Source of the DNA: UBA5018 sp947463165
Lineage (GTDB): Bacteria > Cyanobacteriota > Cyanobacteriia > PCC-6307 > Cyanobiaceae
NCBI GenBank assembly: GCA_943371245.1
Contig: CALRTY020000003.1
Span: 205,081-269,080, forward strand
Length of the DNA stretch: 64,000 nt
Direction of reading: 5' to 3'
Part shown: piece after piece, positions 16,525 to 24,993 of the stretch
Layout of the letters: each line of letters opens with the position of its first letter
Position numbering within the stretch: the first letter of the stretch is position 1
Position numbers and translations under genes: made by a program
The notes under the pieces: model-generated
Databases searched by the model: none
The model's input: the letters and a program-made list of their open reading frames with translations, nothing else
What the model was told of the DNA's origin: nothing

Positions 16525-17262
16525 TCAATCGCGGCGGCCACCGCCCTGCAGGGCAATGATCAGGCGCAGCAAGAAAATGAACAGGTTGATGTAGGTGAGG
16601 TACATGCCCAGGGCCCCGGACAGATACTGCTCATCGCTGTAGGTGCGAGGCATCGTGTAGAAGTCGAGGAACGCAGCCCCCACAAACAGCACAGTGCCAA
16701 AGCCGGCGATCATCAGCTCAAAACCACCGGTGTGGAAGATGCCCGGAGCGAAGATGCCGCCCACGATCTGCACCACCATGGCGATCAGCAGGCCGATCAG
16801 CCCCAGGCCCACAACGGCCCCGAGGGCCTGGCCCACGTTGTCGCTCATCCGCCGGCCGGTGAACGAGGCCACCACAAAAGTGATGCCGGTGGCCAGGGCA
16901 GCTGTGCCCACGGCACCGACCCCGGCGGCCGCCACCGCATAGCTAACGATGCCACTGAGGGTGAAGCCAGTGATCAGGCTGTAGGCGGTGAGCAGGGGCA
17001 GAGCAACGGCATTGTTGCCCTTGTTGGCCACGTTCTGGGCCAGAAAGAACAGAACAAAATTGCCAATCAACGCCACCCAGAACAGGGGCATGAACAGGGC
17101 CCGGCTGCTGGCCATCACCGCCATGCCACCCATCACCCCAACGGCGGTGAGCACCATGCCGCCACCCACGTAGGGCAGGGCCTTGTTGACCACATTTGGA
17201 CCCACCAGGGCGCTCGACTGCGCCTGGCGAATCGCTTCTTGGAAATTGCTGCTGGCCGGCAT
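16525..17262 (-). CDS. Bax inhibitor-1 / YccA family membrane protein
   Basis: This 245-residue protein has seven predicted membrane segments, for example ALPYVGGGMVLTAVGVMGGM, FWVALIGNFVLFFLAQNV, PLLTAYSLITGFTLSG, FELMIAGFGTVLFVGAAF and YLTYINLFIFLLRLIIAL. The order and the terminal segment with YINLFIFLLRLI are characteristic of the BI-1/YbhL/TMBIM family. These are proposed pH-sensitive calcium-leak proteins, and their role in cyanobacteria is unclear. The start MPASSNFQEAIRQAQ and the C-terminal GGGRRD tail look complete. It is monocistronic in appearance, about 110 bp downstream of phoH. Confidence 0.92.
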   Translation of the reverse strand: MPASSNFQEAIRQAQSSALVGPNVVNKALPYVGGGMVLTAVGVMGGMAVMASSRALFMPLFWVALIGNFVLFFLAQNVANKGNNAVALPLLTAYSLITGFTLSGIVSYAVAAAGVGAVGTAALATGITFVVASFTGRRMSDNVGQALGAVVGLGLIGLLIAMVVQIVGGIFAPGIFHTGGFELMIAGFGTVLFVGAAFLDFYTMPRTYSDEQYLSGALGMYLTYINLFIFLLRLIIALQGGGRRD

Positions 17263-17373
17263 GGCGCACCAGGTCGTGAACTGCCTCCCATCCTGACAGT
17301 GCTTTGCGGCTGCCGTTGCCTGGCCCAGGGCGGTTCTCCCTCCCCAGTGCCAAGCCCCTCTGGGGGCTTGTCT

Positions 17374-18387
17374 TCAGGGGCGGAGCTGGCTGCGGTGCCG
17401 TTGGCCGGCCTGGGCCTGCAGGGCATCGCGGGCCGCATAGGCGGTTACCAGCCGCTGCACCAGCGGGTGGCGCACCACATCGGCGGCGCTGAACTCACAG
17501 ATCGCCACCCCTTCCACCCCCACCAGCACCTGGGCCGCCTCGATCAGGCCGCTGATCGCCCCCGGCGGCAGGTCGATTTGAGTGGGGTCGCCGGTAACCA
17601 CCATGCGGGAGTTTTCGCCCAGGCGGGTGAGCACCATGCGCATCTGGGTGGCGGTGGTGTTCTGGGCCTCGTCGAGAATCACGAAGGCATCGGCCAGGGT
17701 GCGGCCGCGCATGTAGGCCAGCGGCGCCACCTCGATCACGTTCTTTTCAATCAGCGAGGCGGTGCGCTCCTGGCCCAGCAGGGTGTGCAGGGCGTCGTAG
17801 AGGGGCCGCAGGAAGGGATCCACCTTCTGCTGTAGATCGCCCGGCAGAAAGCCCAGCCGCTCGCCTGCCTCCACCGCCGGGCGGGTGAGGATCAGCCGCT
17901 CCACCTTGCGCTCCTGCAGCATGCGCACCGCCTGCACGGCGGCCAGGAAGGTTTTGCCGGTGCCGGCGGGCCCCAGGGCCAAGGTGAGGTCGTGGCGCTC
18001 CATCGCCGCCACATAGGCCTGCTGCTTCAAGGTGCGCGGCCGCAGCAATTTGCCGCTCTGGCTGCGGGCCAACACCTGCTGGCTCAATTGCTGGTGATCG
18101 CTAGCGCGACCGGTGTCCAGGGCGCTCAAGCTGGTTTGGATGTCTACGGCGGTGATCGGTTCACCCCCCTGCCACAGGGGCCGCAGCAGTTCCACCAGGC
18201 CGGCAGCCCGCTCCAACTGGGGCGGCCGGCCCCGTAATTGCAAACTCAAACCCCGCAACACCAGAGAAGCGCCGGTGAGGGCCTCCAGGCGATGCAGGGT
18301 GGCTTCGCCAGCTCCGGCCAGGGCCATGGCGGCGGCCTGATCGGGCAGATCGATGGCGAAGCTCTGGAGTGAGTCAGCCCCGGGCAT
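17374..18387 (-). CDS. phoH: PhoH family ATPase
   Basis: This 337-residue protein has an N-terminal KH-like segment (residues 1-110) and a RecA-like ATPase core with Walker A GPAGTGKTFLAA, Walker B FVILDEAQNTT, and the conserved GFLPGDLQQKVDPF and VVTGDPTQIDLP motifs. PhoH-type proteins (PhoL/YbeZ-like) couple an ATPase to RNA processing with the YbeY nuclease. YbeY is not in this window. It lies directly downstream of rpsP (12 bp) in the same direction, in the probable unit ffh-rpsP-phoH. Confidence 0.93.
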   Translation of the reverse strand: MPGADSLQSFAIDLPDQAAAMALAGAGEATLHRLEALTGASLVLRGLSLQLRGRPPQLERAAGLVELLRPLWQGGEPITAVDIQTSLSALDTGRASDHQQLSQQVLARSQSGKLLRPRTLKQQAYVAAMERHDLTLALGPAGTGKTFLAAVQAVRMLQERKVERLILTRPAVEAGERLGFLPGDLQQKVDPFLRPLYDALHTLLGQERTASLIEKNVIEVAPLAYMRGRTLADAFVILDEAQNTTATQMRMVLTRLGENSRMVVTGDPTQIDLPPGAISGLIEAAQVLVGVEGVAICEFSAADVVRHPLVQRLVTAYAARDALQAQAGQRHRSQLRP

Positions 18388-18398
18388 GGGGCGTTTCC

Positions 18399-18833
18399 TC
18401 AGGCTTCAGGGGCCGTCTCGGCAGCGGCTTCCGCAGCTGCAGCCTCTTCTGCGGCTTTGGCGGCAGCGGCAGCTTCCGCAGCGGCGGCCTCTTCCGCAGC
18501 CTTGGCGGCGGCGGCTTCAGCGGCAGCCTTGGCGGCGGCGGCCTCCCGGGCGGCGGCTTGCTTGGCCTTGCCTACAACCACGGAAGCCCTGGGGCTGGGC
18601 TCCACCAGACCGCCGCGCTCCAGCAGGGTGAGCACGGTGTCGGTGGGCTGGGCACCCTGGGCCAGGCGGGCGCGGATGGCCTCGGTGTCCAGGCGTGCTT
18701 CTTTGGTGCGGGGGTTATAGAAGCCCAGCTCTTCCAGCGGACGACCATCCCGACGGGACGTGCTGTTGGTGGCCACGAGGCGGAAACTCGCTTCCCGCTT
18801 CTTGCCGAACCGCTTCAGGCGGAGCTTGATCAT
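18399..18833 (-). CDS. rpsP: 30S ribosomal protein S16 with long Ala/Glu-rich tail
   Basis: Residues 1-85 are typical bS16: MIKLRLKRFGKKREASFRLV, NSTSRRDGRPLEELGFYNP and DAIRARLAQGAQPTDTVLTLL-like sequence. The start is the ATG at 18833; a further 11 codons upstream are not S16-like. Instead of ending near residue 90-100, the protein continues to 144 residues with a tail made almost only of Ala, Glu and Lys (units such as AAAAKAAEEAAAAEA), expected to be helical and solvent exposed. The tail DNA is a run of GCGGCGGC/GCCTCTTCC-type short repeats. It lies in the ffh-rpsP-phoH run. Confidence 0.95.
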   Translation of the reverse strand: MIKLRLKRFGKKREASFRLVATNSTSRRDGRPLEELGFYNPRTKEARLDTEAIRARLAQGAQPTDTVLTLLERGGLVEPSPRASVVVGKAKQAAAREAAAAKAAAEAAAAKAAEEAAAAEAAAAAKAAEEAAAAEAAAETAPEA

Positions 18834-18970
18834 CGTGGGCCGGCCACTAGGTGTGCAAACAAGCAATGTAGCTTGCGGCTTGCACCCCCCTCAAGAGGCC
18901 GCTTCAAAGGGCCCCATCAAGAGGCCCCCTTTCAAAAGGCAGGCTCAAAAAGCAGGCTCAAAAGGTCGCC

Positions 18971-20458
18971 TCAAAGCTCCCCGAAGCCCTTGCGCTTCTT
19001 GCTGGGCTTGGGGGGCTTGGGGGCGGCGCCCCGGCCCGGCTTGCCGTGGGCGCCGCCGCCAGCGGGGAAGCCGGGCATACCGCCGCCCATGCCGGGCATG
19101 CCTGGGAAACCACCCATGCCGGGCAGGCCACCCATACCGGGCATGCCCGGCATACCGCCCCGGGTCATCTGCTGCATGAAGCCACGCATCTTCTGGAAGT
19201 CGGCGAGCACCTTGTCCACTTCGGCGGGGCTGTGGCCGCTGCCGGCGGCGATGCGCCGCCGCCGCGAGGGGCTGCTGGCCAGCAGGTCGGGTTTTTGACG
19301 CTCGGCCTGGGTCATCGAACCGATCATCGACTCGATCTTGCGCAGCTGCTGCTCCCCCTGCTTGAGCATGCCGTCGTCGATCTTGTTCATCCCCGGGATC
19401 ATCTTCATCAGGCCCCCCAGGGAGCCCATGCGCTTGATCAGGCGCATCTGCTGCAGGAAATCGGAGAAGTCGAAGGAGGCCTCCTGCAACTTCTGCTGCA
19501 TGCGGGCCACATCGGCCAGCTCCACCTCCTTCTGGGCCTTCTCCACCAGGGTGAGCACATCGCCCATGCCCAGGATGCGGCTGGCCATGCGCTCGGGATG
19601 GAAGGGCTGCAGCGCCTCCACCTTCTCGCCGGTGCCGATGAACTTGATCGGCGCGCCGCTGATCTTGCGGATCGAGAGGGCGGCGCCACCGCGGGAATCG
19701 CCATCGAGTTTGGTGAGCACGGCGCCGGTGATTCCCACCTGCTCGTGGAAGGCGCGGGTGAGATCGGCGGCCTCCTGGCCAATCATCGAATCCACCACCA
19801 GCAGCACCTCGTCGGGCTGCACGGCATCACGGATCCGCACCATCTCCTGCATCATCGAGCTATCGATCTGCAGCCGGCCGGCGGTATCCACCAGCACCGT
19901 GTCGTAGCCCTCCTGCTGGGCCTTGCTGAGGCCGGCGGCGGCGATCTGCTCGGGCTTGGCCTCCGTGCCGAGGCTGAATACCTCCACGCCGATCTGGGCG
20001 CCCAGGGTTTTGAGCTGATCGATGGCGGCCGGCCGATACACGTCGGCGGCCACCAGCAGCGCCTTGCGGCCCTGCTCCTTGAGGTGCAGCCCCAACTTGG
20101 CGGTGGCGGTGGTTTTGCCAGCCCCCTGCAGGCCGGCCATCAGCACCACGCTGGGACTGCCGGCCTTGCCGCCCTGGGCCAGGGGGGCATTGGCGCCACC
20201 CATGGTCTCCACCAGCTGTTCGTGCACCACCTGGATGAATTTCTGGTCGGGGCTGATCCCCCGCACCACCTCCGCCCCGAGGGCCTTGCGCCGCACCTCA
20301 TCAACGAAATCCTTCACCACCGGCAGGCTCACATCGGCCTCCAGCAGGGCGCGCCGCACGTCCTTCAGGGCCGCTTCGATGTTGGATTCACTGATGGCGG
20401 CCTGACCCCGGAGGGCCTTGACGGCGTCATCGAAGCGCTGGGACAGTTCGTCGAACAT
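18971..20458 (-). CDS. ffh: Signal recognition particle protein Ffh (SRP54)
   Basis: This 495-residue GTPase targets ribosomes translating membrane proteins to the FtsY receptor. It has the N domain (MFDELSQRFDDAVKALRG), then the G domain with GLQGAGKTTATAKL, LVAADVYRPAA, DTAGRL and TKLDGDSRGGAALSI, then a methionine-rich M domain containing MIPGMNK and SSPSRRRRIAAGSG (the GSG/RRxRIAxGSG RNA-binding signature). After the usual end, a Gly/Met/Pro-rich stretch (GMPGMPGMGG repeats) leads to a basic KPPKPSKKRKG tail, as seen in other cyanobacterial Ffh. First gene of the ffh-rpsP-phoH run. Confidence 0.96.
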   Translation of the reverse strand: MFDELSQRFDDAVKALRGQAAISESNIEAALKDVRRALLEADVSLPVVKDFVDEVRRKALGAEVVRGISPDQKFIQVVHEQLVETMGGANAPLAQGGKAGSPSVVLMAGLQGAGKTTATAKLGLHLKEQGRKALLVAADVYRPAAIDQLKTLGAQIGVEVFSLGTEAKPEQIAAAGLSKAQQEGYDTVLVDTAGRLQIDSSMMQEMVRIRDAVQPDEVLLVVDSMIGQEAADLTRAFHEQVGITGAVLTKLDGDSRGGAALSIRKISGAPIKFIGTGEKVEALQPFHPERMASRILGMGDVLTLVEKAQKEVELADVARMQQKLQEASFDFSDFLQQMRLIKRMGSLGGLMKMIPGMNKIDDGMLKQGEQQLRKIESMIGSMTQAERQKPDLLASSPSRRRRIAAGSGHSPAEVDKVLADFQKMRGFMQQMTRGGMPGMPGMGGLPGMGGFPGMPGMGGGMPGFPAGGGAHGKPGRGAAPKPPKPSKKRKGFGEL

Positions 20459-20571
20459 CGAGGCCTGCTGGCGGAGGGAAGGCCGCCTCGAATGGGCGGT
20501 GGCTAACCCCGATGGTAAAAAGCGGCGCGGCGGCCAGCGGGTTGCTCAGGGGGGGGCAGTGGGGCGTTAGG

Positions 20572-20658
20572 CGCGGTGGCTAGTTGGCGGTGCCTAGTTG
20601 GCGGTGGTACGGGGTGGGGCGCTAAGCGGGGCGCTCAGTGGAGGGCTCAGCGGGGCGC
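20572..20658. repeat. Degenerate GC-rich repeats downstream of the ARC6-like gene
   Basis: Units of the form TAGTTGGCGGTGCC and GGGGCGCTCAG(T/C) recur several times in a row up to the stop codon of the ARC6-like gene. They are composition-biased but clearly periodic, in the same class as the other short degenerate repeats in this window. Confidence 0.6.
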
Positions 20659-22743
20659 TCATTTGGTGGGCCGGAAACCGACCAGCCGCCAGATGCCGTC
20701 TGGGTCGCGGCCGAACACGTAGCTGTTGGTGAGCCGCAGCCGGCTGGCGGCGGCCAGATCCTTGCCGCTGGCATCGAGACGGCGCTCGCTGTAGCTCAGG
20801 CGCACCCGGGCCACGATGCGACCGGCCTGGCGCTCCGTGATTTGCAGCTCCTCCACCTGGGCTGTGATCTCCTGGCTGGTGCCGGCGGCCAAATCCCGCT
20901 GCCGCTCCGCTTGCAGGCGCAGCGCCAAGGGCGCTCTCACCAGGCTCTCCAGGGGTTGGCGCGGCGTACCGCCCGCCAGCACGGCCGCCTTGGCCGCCAA
21001 CCAGGCCTGCAGCAGCGCCTGGATCTGGTTTGTGTTGGGGTCGGCCGCCTGGAGCGGCAGGTTCGCCTGGGGTGAGGGGGCGAGCTTGGGCGCGGCTGGC
21101 AGCGGCTCAGCTGGCACCGGGGCCACTGGAGCGGCCAGCTTGGGCTTGACCGGCGCCGGCGCTGCTGGGGGCAGGGGGCCCCGGGACCGCAGGGCCAGCA
21201 CCACCCCGATCAACATCAGCAGCCCAGCCCCTGCCGCCGCGATCGCCCATCTCCCGGGCCGCCAGCCCAGGCCGGGAAGCGACCGACCAGCCCTGGCGAT
21301 GCCGGCCCGCCAGCGGCGCCGCAAATCAGGCTTGCCGCTGGCCTCTGATCTGCCACTGGCATCTGATGGGTCTTTGGCCACTGACCTGCCGCTGGCAAAG
21401 GCGGGCCCATCGTCTAGCGGTTGGCCGGTGAATACGTAGTCGCCAGCCACCATCGCCGGCCCCACCGCAACCGTTGCCTCCCCTGACGGCGTCCAGTCGG
21501 CAAAGGGGTTTTGCTGCTGGCGATCGTCGCGGCTGGCGCCAGGGGAACCAGGGCGGGGGCCAGGATTGGCGGCCATGGAGCGCTCCAGGCGCATCACCCA
21601 GGTCTGCACGTCGCGGTCGGCGAAGTAGGCCTCCAGATCTGGATCGGCTTCCAGGTCGCGGTAGCCCGAGAGCACCTCGCGCTCCAGCCAATCGCGGCAG
21701 TAGGCGCAGAGCTGGGCCAGGGGGTCGCCACTCTGCTGCGCCGCCCAGCTTTTCAGCCGCCCATCGGCCCCCTCGGCAAACAGGCGCTGGCCGGTCTCCA
21801 CCTGCCCAAGTAATAGGTAAAGGCAGGCCAAGGAGGGCTCGACGGCCCGCTGGCCGCTGGCCTCCAGCAGCTGGCGGGCAGCCTGGATGCGCTCTGGCTT
21901 GCGCTGGGCGAATCCGGTAGCCGTGAGCGCTCGACTGGCCAACAGGGTGGCCTGGGGTGACTGATCGGCCCAGCGGCTGAACAGGTCCACCTGTTCCTGC
22001 ACGGTGAGGAAGGAGCGGATCTGGCTGAAGAAGGGGCCAAATTGCTCGGCGGGCAAACTTGGATCGGCTTCGCCCTCCAGCCCGCCCCGCTCCTGCACCA
22101 GCTGTTCGAGCAGCTCCAAGCCCAGCTGGCGCTCCTCCCGGGCGGCGAGCTCGCGGCTGAGCAGGTCGAGCACCCGATAGGGCCGCAAACGCAGCAGCTC
22201 AGCGCTGATTTCCTCGAGCAGGGCGGGCAATTTGCCCATGCGCTGCAATAGCTGGCCGCCCTGATGGAGCGTGGTGGCGGCCAGTTCGTAGCGCCGCTGC
22301 TGATGGATTGCCGCCGCCGCCGCCAGGCAGGCCGTACCGGCCAGCAGCGTTAGATCCCCCTCCCGGCCGCTGCCCAATACCGGCGCGTTGGGGGGTTGCA
22401 GGGCGCGACTGGCCAGCTCAAAGCACTCCAGGGGTTGGCCGGCCTCCAGCAGCAACAGCAGTCCGCCGGTCTCCAGGGCGTAGGGCAGATCCAGGGCTGG
22501 CACCAGGGAGTGGCCCCTACCCACCAGGGCCGTCAGGTGGGCCTCGTATTCGGCGCGGCGCGGGCCATCGGCGAGTAGGTCGGCACTCGCCCTCAGCAGC
22601 TCGGCGCGGGCCTGGAGGGTTTCGGCTGTGTAGCCCTGTTCGGGCGGACGATCCAGGCGCTGCTGCAAGGTATGCAGAACCACCTGGGCGTCGCTGTTAC
22701 CAGTGACGCCCAGCAGCCGGAAATGGTCGATCGGCAGTTCCAA
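20659..22743 (-). CDS. ARC6/Ftn2-like cell-division protein with IMS domain
   Basis: The protein has 694 residues from a TTG start giving (M)ELPIDHFRLLGV, the usual N-terminus of this family; the frame continues upstream to an ATG at 22806 as an alternative. The N-terminal half (J-like region followed by helical repeats with LACLYLLLGQVETGQRLF) is cytoplasmic. A single membrane segment (AIAAAGAGLLMLIGVVLAL, about residue 500) follows a Ser/Asp/Lys low-complexity stretch. The C-terminus is the IMS/DUF4101 domain (LVRAPLALRLQAERQRDLA, EELQITERQAGRIVARVRLSYSE, YVFGRDPDGIWRLVGFRP). Ftn2/ZipN/ARC6 tethers FtsZ to the membrane in cyanobacteria and chloroplasts. It is divergent from pdhA. Confidence 0.88.
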   Translation of the reverse strand: MELPIDHFRLLGVTGNSDAQVVLHTLQQRLDRPPEQGYTAETLQARAELLRASADLLADGPRRAEYEAHLTALVGRGHSLVPALDLPYALETGGLLLLLEAGQPLECFELASRALQPPNAPVLGSGREGDLTLLAGTACLAAAAAIHQQRRYELAATTLHQGGQLLQRMGKLPALLEEISAELLRLRPYRVLDLLSRELAAREERQLGLELLEQLVQERGGLEGEADPSLPAEQFGPFFSQIRSFLTVQEQVDLFSRWADQSPQATLLASRALTATGFAQRKPERIQAARQLLEASGQRAVEPSLACLYLLLGQVETGQRLFAEGADGRLKSWAAQQSGDPLAQLCAYCRDWLEREVLSGYRDLEADPDLEAYFADRDVQTWVMRLERSMAANPGPRPGSPGASRDDRQQQNPFADWTPSGEATVAVGPAMVAGDYVFTGQPLDDGPAFASGRSVAKDPSDASGRSEASGKPDLRRRWRAGIARAGRSLPGLGWRPGRWAIAAAGAGLLMLIGVVLALRSRGPLPPAAPAPVKPKLAAPVAPVPAEPLPAAPKLAPSPQANLPLQAADPNTNQIQALLQAWLAAKAAVLAGGTPRQPLESLVRAPLALRLQAERQRDLAAGTSQEITAQVEELQITERQAGRIVARVRLSYSERRLDASGKDLAAASRLRLTNSYVFGRDPDGIWRLVGFRPTK

Positions 22744-22858
22744 CCCACAGGCGCCTAATGGTGGGTGACTGTAGGCAGAGTCTTGGATTTTGGCTGCAGC
22801 GAGCACTGTTTACGGGGCTGGACCCCGTACAGTTCAGTGAGCATCAGGCGATTAGAGG

Positions 22859-23974
22859 ATGACCAAGGCAGACATGGGTCGTGAGCTTGCGGCAGCCTCC
22901 GGAGCCCCCGCCTGTTCCGCCGACTCCCACCAGGCGGCCGGTGCCCATGCCGAACGGCTGCGCAACCTCTATCCCGCCACCCCGGCCCAGGTGAGCTCCG
23001 AGGAGGGCCTGCTGCTCTACCGCGACATGATGCTGGGCCGGCGCTTTGAAGACAAATGCGCCGAGATGTATTACCGCGGCAAGATGTTTGGCTTCGTGCA
23101 TCTCTACAACGGCCAAGAGGCTGTTAGCACGGGTGTGATCAAGGCGATGAAGCTCCAACACGACTGGTTTTGCAGCACCTACCGCGACCACGTGCACGCC
23201 CTCAGTTGTGGCGTACCAGCCCGGGAGGTGATGAGCGAACTGTTTGGTAAGGAAACCGGCTGCAGCAAGGGCCGCGGCGGCTCGATGCACCTGTTCTCCA
23301 AGGAGCATCACCTGCTGGGCGGCTACGCCTTCATCGGCGAAGGAATTCCCGTGGCCCTGGGGGCCGCCTTCACCAGTCGCTATAAGCGCGATGCCCTGGG
23401 GGATAGCTCCAGCGATTCGGTTACCGCCGCATTTTTTGGCGATGGCACCTGCAATATCGGTCAATTTTATGAATGCCTCAACATGGCCTCTCTATGGAAA
23501 TTGCCGATCATATTCGTGGTGGAAAACAATAAATGGGCCATCGGTATGGACCACAACCGCGCCACCAGTGATCCAGAGATTTGGCGCAAGGCCACCGGCT
23601 TCGGCATGGCCAGCGAGGAGGTGAATGGCATGGATGTGCTCGCCGTCCGCGCCGCCAGCCAGCGGGCGATCGAGCGGGCCCGCGCCGGCGAGGGTCCCAC
23701 CCTGTTGGAATGCCTCACCTACCGCTTTCGCGGCCACTCCCTGGCCGACCCCGACGAGCTGCGGGCCGAGGCCGAGAAGGAATTCTGGGCCAAGCTCGAT
23801 CCGATCAAGGGCCTGGCTGCCCAGCTGTTCGAGCAAAAGTTGGCCACGGCCGAACAACTCCAGGCGATTGAGCAAGAAGTAGACGCAGAAATAGCCGACT
23901 GCGTGGAGTTCGCCCTGGCCGCCCCCGAACCCAAACCAGAGGAGCTCACCCGCTACATCTGGGCAGAAGACTGA
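22859..23974 (+). CDS. pdhA: Pyruvate dehydrogenase E1 component, alpha subunit
   Basis: This 371-residue thiamine-diphosphate enzyme subunit decarboxylates pyruvate together with PdhB. The TPP/Mg motif starts at GDGTCNIGQFYECLNMA (about residue 194) and ends with VVENNKWAIGM. Other markers are HLYNGQEAVSTG, STYRDHVHALSCG, GRGGSMHLF, and the regulatory-loop region TYRFRGHSLADPDELR. The N-terminal about 30 residues (MTKADMGRELAAASGA) are variable. pdhB is not adjacent. The lipA product in this window would supply the lipoyl cofactor of the same complex. Confidence 0.96.
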   Translation: MTKADMGRELAAASGAPACSADSHQAAGAHAERLRNLYPATPAQVSSEEGLLLYRDMMLGRRFEDKCAEMYYRGKMFGFVHLYNGQEAVSTGVIKAMKLQHDWFCSTYRDHVHALSCGVPAREVMSELFGKETGCSKGRGGSMHLFSKEHHLLGGYAFIGEGIPVALGAAFTSRYKRDALGDSSSDSVTAAFFGDGTCNIGQFYECLNMASLWKLPIIFVVENNKWAIGMDHNRATSDPEIWRKATGFGMASEEVNGMDVLAVRAASQRAIERARAGEGPTLLECLTYRFRGHSLADPDELRAEAEKEFWAKLDPIKGLAAQLFEQKLATAEQLQAIEQEVDAEIADCVEFALAAPEPKPEELTRYIWAED

Positions 23975-24003
23975 ATCTAGGTAGATGACAGCCCATTTCA
24001 GGG

Positions 24004-24918
24004 CTAAAGCCCATGTAAGCGGGCTTGTTCGCTGGCGGCCCTGAATACCAGGCTGTGGCGCTCCACCAGGGGAGTCAGGGCGTCGTAGCCGCCACCGATC
24101 ACCGTGGCGATGGCAATGCCCCGGCGCAGGCAGGCATCCAGCACCAGCCGATCGCGGTTCAGCAGGCCGGTGCTGCTCAGGCACAGCCTTCCCAGGAGAT
24201 CGCCGCGGTGGGGATCGACGCCGGCGTTATAGAGCACCAGGTCGGGCTGCACCTCTGAGAGCAGATCGGGCAACACATTGCCGATGGCGGCGAGATATTC
24301 GTCGTCGCAGAGACCATCCGCCAGGGGTAAATCAAGATCGCCAATCTGTTTGCGTAGCGGGAAGTTGCTGGCGCAGTGGGCTGAGAAACAGAACACCCGC
24401 GGCTCCTGCTGGAAGATCGCCGCGGTGCCGTCCCCTTGATGCACATCCAGGTCGACCACCATCACCCGGCGCACCCGGTTCTCCGCCAGCAACACCCGCG
24501 CCGCCACGGCGCAATCGTTAAAGATGCAAAAACCACTGCCGTAGGCGGGAAAGGCGTGGTGGGTGCCGCCGGCCAGATGGCAGGCAACTCCGTGCTCCAG
24601 GGCCAACCGGGCCGTGAGCACGGTGCCGCCCACCGCCAGCCAACTGCGCCGCACCAGGGCCGCATTCACCGGTAGACCAATGCGGCGCTGTTCAGCGGCC
24701 GAGAGTTCGCCGCGGCTGTAGGCCTGGTGATAACTGCGCTGGTGCACCAACTCCAGCCAGCGGCGGGGCGCTGGCAATGGGCTATGCAGCTGGGCCGCAC
24801 TGGCTAGATCCAACCGCAGCAGCCGATCGTGCAGCAGCTGAAACTTGGCCATCGGAAAGCGATGCTGGCTGGGCAGGGGCGCCGAATAGTCGCGGTGGTA
24901 AACCAGCGGCGGCCTCAT
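24004..24918 (-). CDS. Histone deacetylase superfamily protein
   Basis: This 304-residue zinc-dependent hydrolase of the arginase/deacetylase fold resembles AcuC and class II HDACs. Visible active-site motifs are GTHHAFPAYGSGFCIFND (catalytic His pair), VVDLDVHQGDGTA (zinc-ligand Asp and His), YNAGVDPHRGDLLG (second zinc Asp) and VIGGGYD. Bacterial members deacetylate proteins such as acetyl-CoA synthetase, or small amines or acetoin-related substrates; the true substrate here is unknown. It converges on pdhA with 29 bp between the stop codons. Confidence 0.9.
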   Translation of the reverse strand: MRPPLVYHRDYSAPLPSQHRFPMAKFQLLHDRLLRLDLASAAQLHSPLPAPRRWLELVHQRSYHQAYSRGELSAAEQRRIGLPVNAALVRRSWLAVGGTVLTARLALEHGVACHLAGGTHHAFPAYGSGFCIFNDCAVAARVLLAENRVRRVMVVDLDVHQGDGTAAIFQQEPRVFCFSAHCASNFPLRKQIGDLDLPLADGLCDDEYLAAIGNVLPDLLSEVQPDLVLYNAGVDPHRGDLLGRLCLSSTGLLNRDRLVLDACLRRGIAIATVIGGGYDALTPLVERHSLVFRAASEQARLHGL

Positions 24919-24932
24919 GGCAGATCCTCGCG

Positions 24933-24975
24933 ATGTTTACCAATGACATGTTTACCAATGACATATTTACCAATC
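24933..24975. repeat. 15-bp triplicate upstream of the HDAC-family gene
   Basis: ATGTTTACCAATGAC occurs three times in tandem (third copy ATATTTACCAATCAA) in the short gap between the HDAC-like gene and the glycosyltransferase gene. Confidence 0.8.
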
Positions 24976-24993
24976 AAAGCTTGCCTGGCGGCA

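Noticed and set aside
19046..20506. 486-codon plus-strand frame rich in His/Leu/Gly
   Set aside because: Complete antisense overlap with ffh, which has clear SRP54 motifs.
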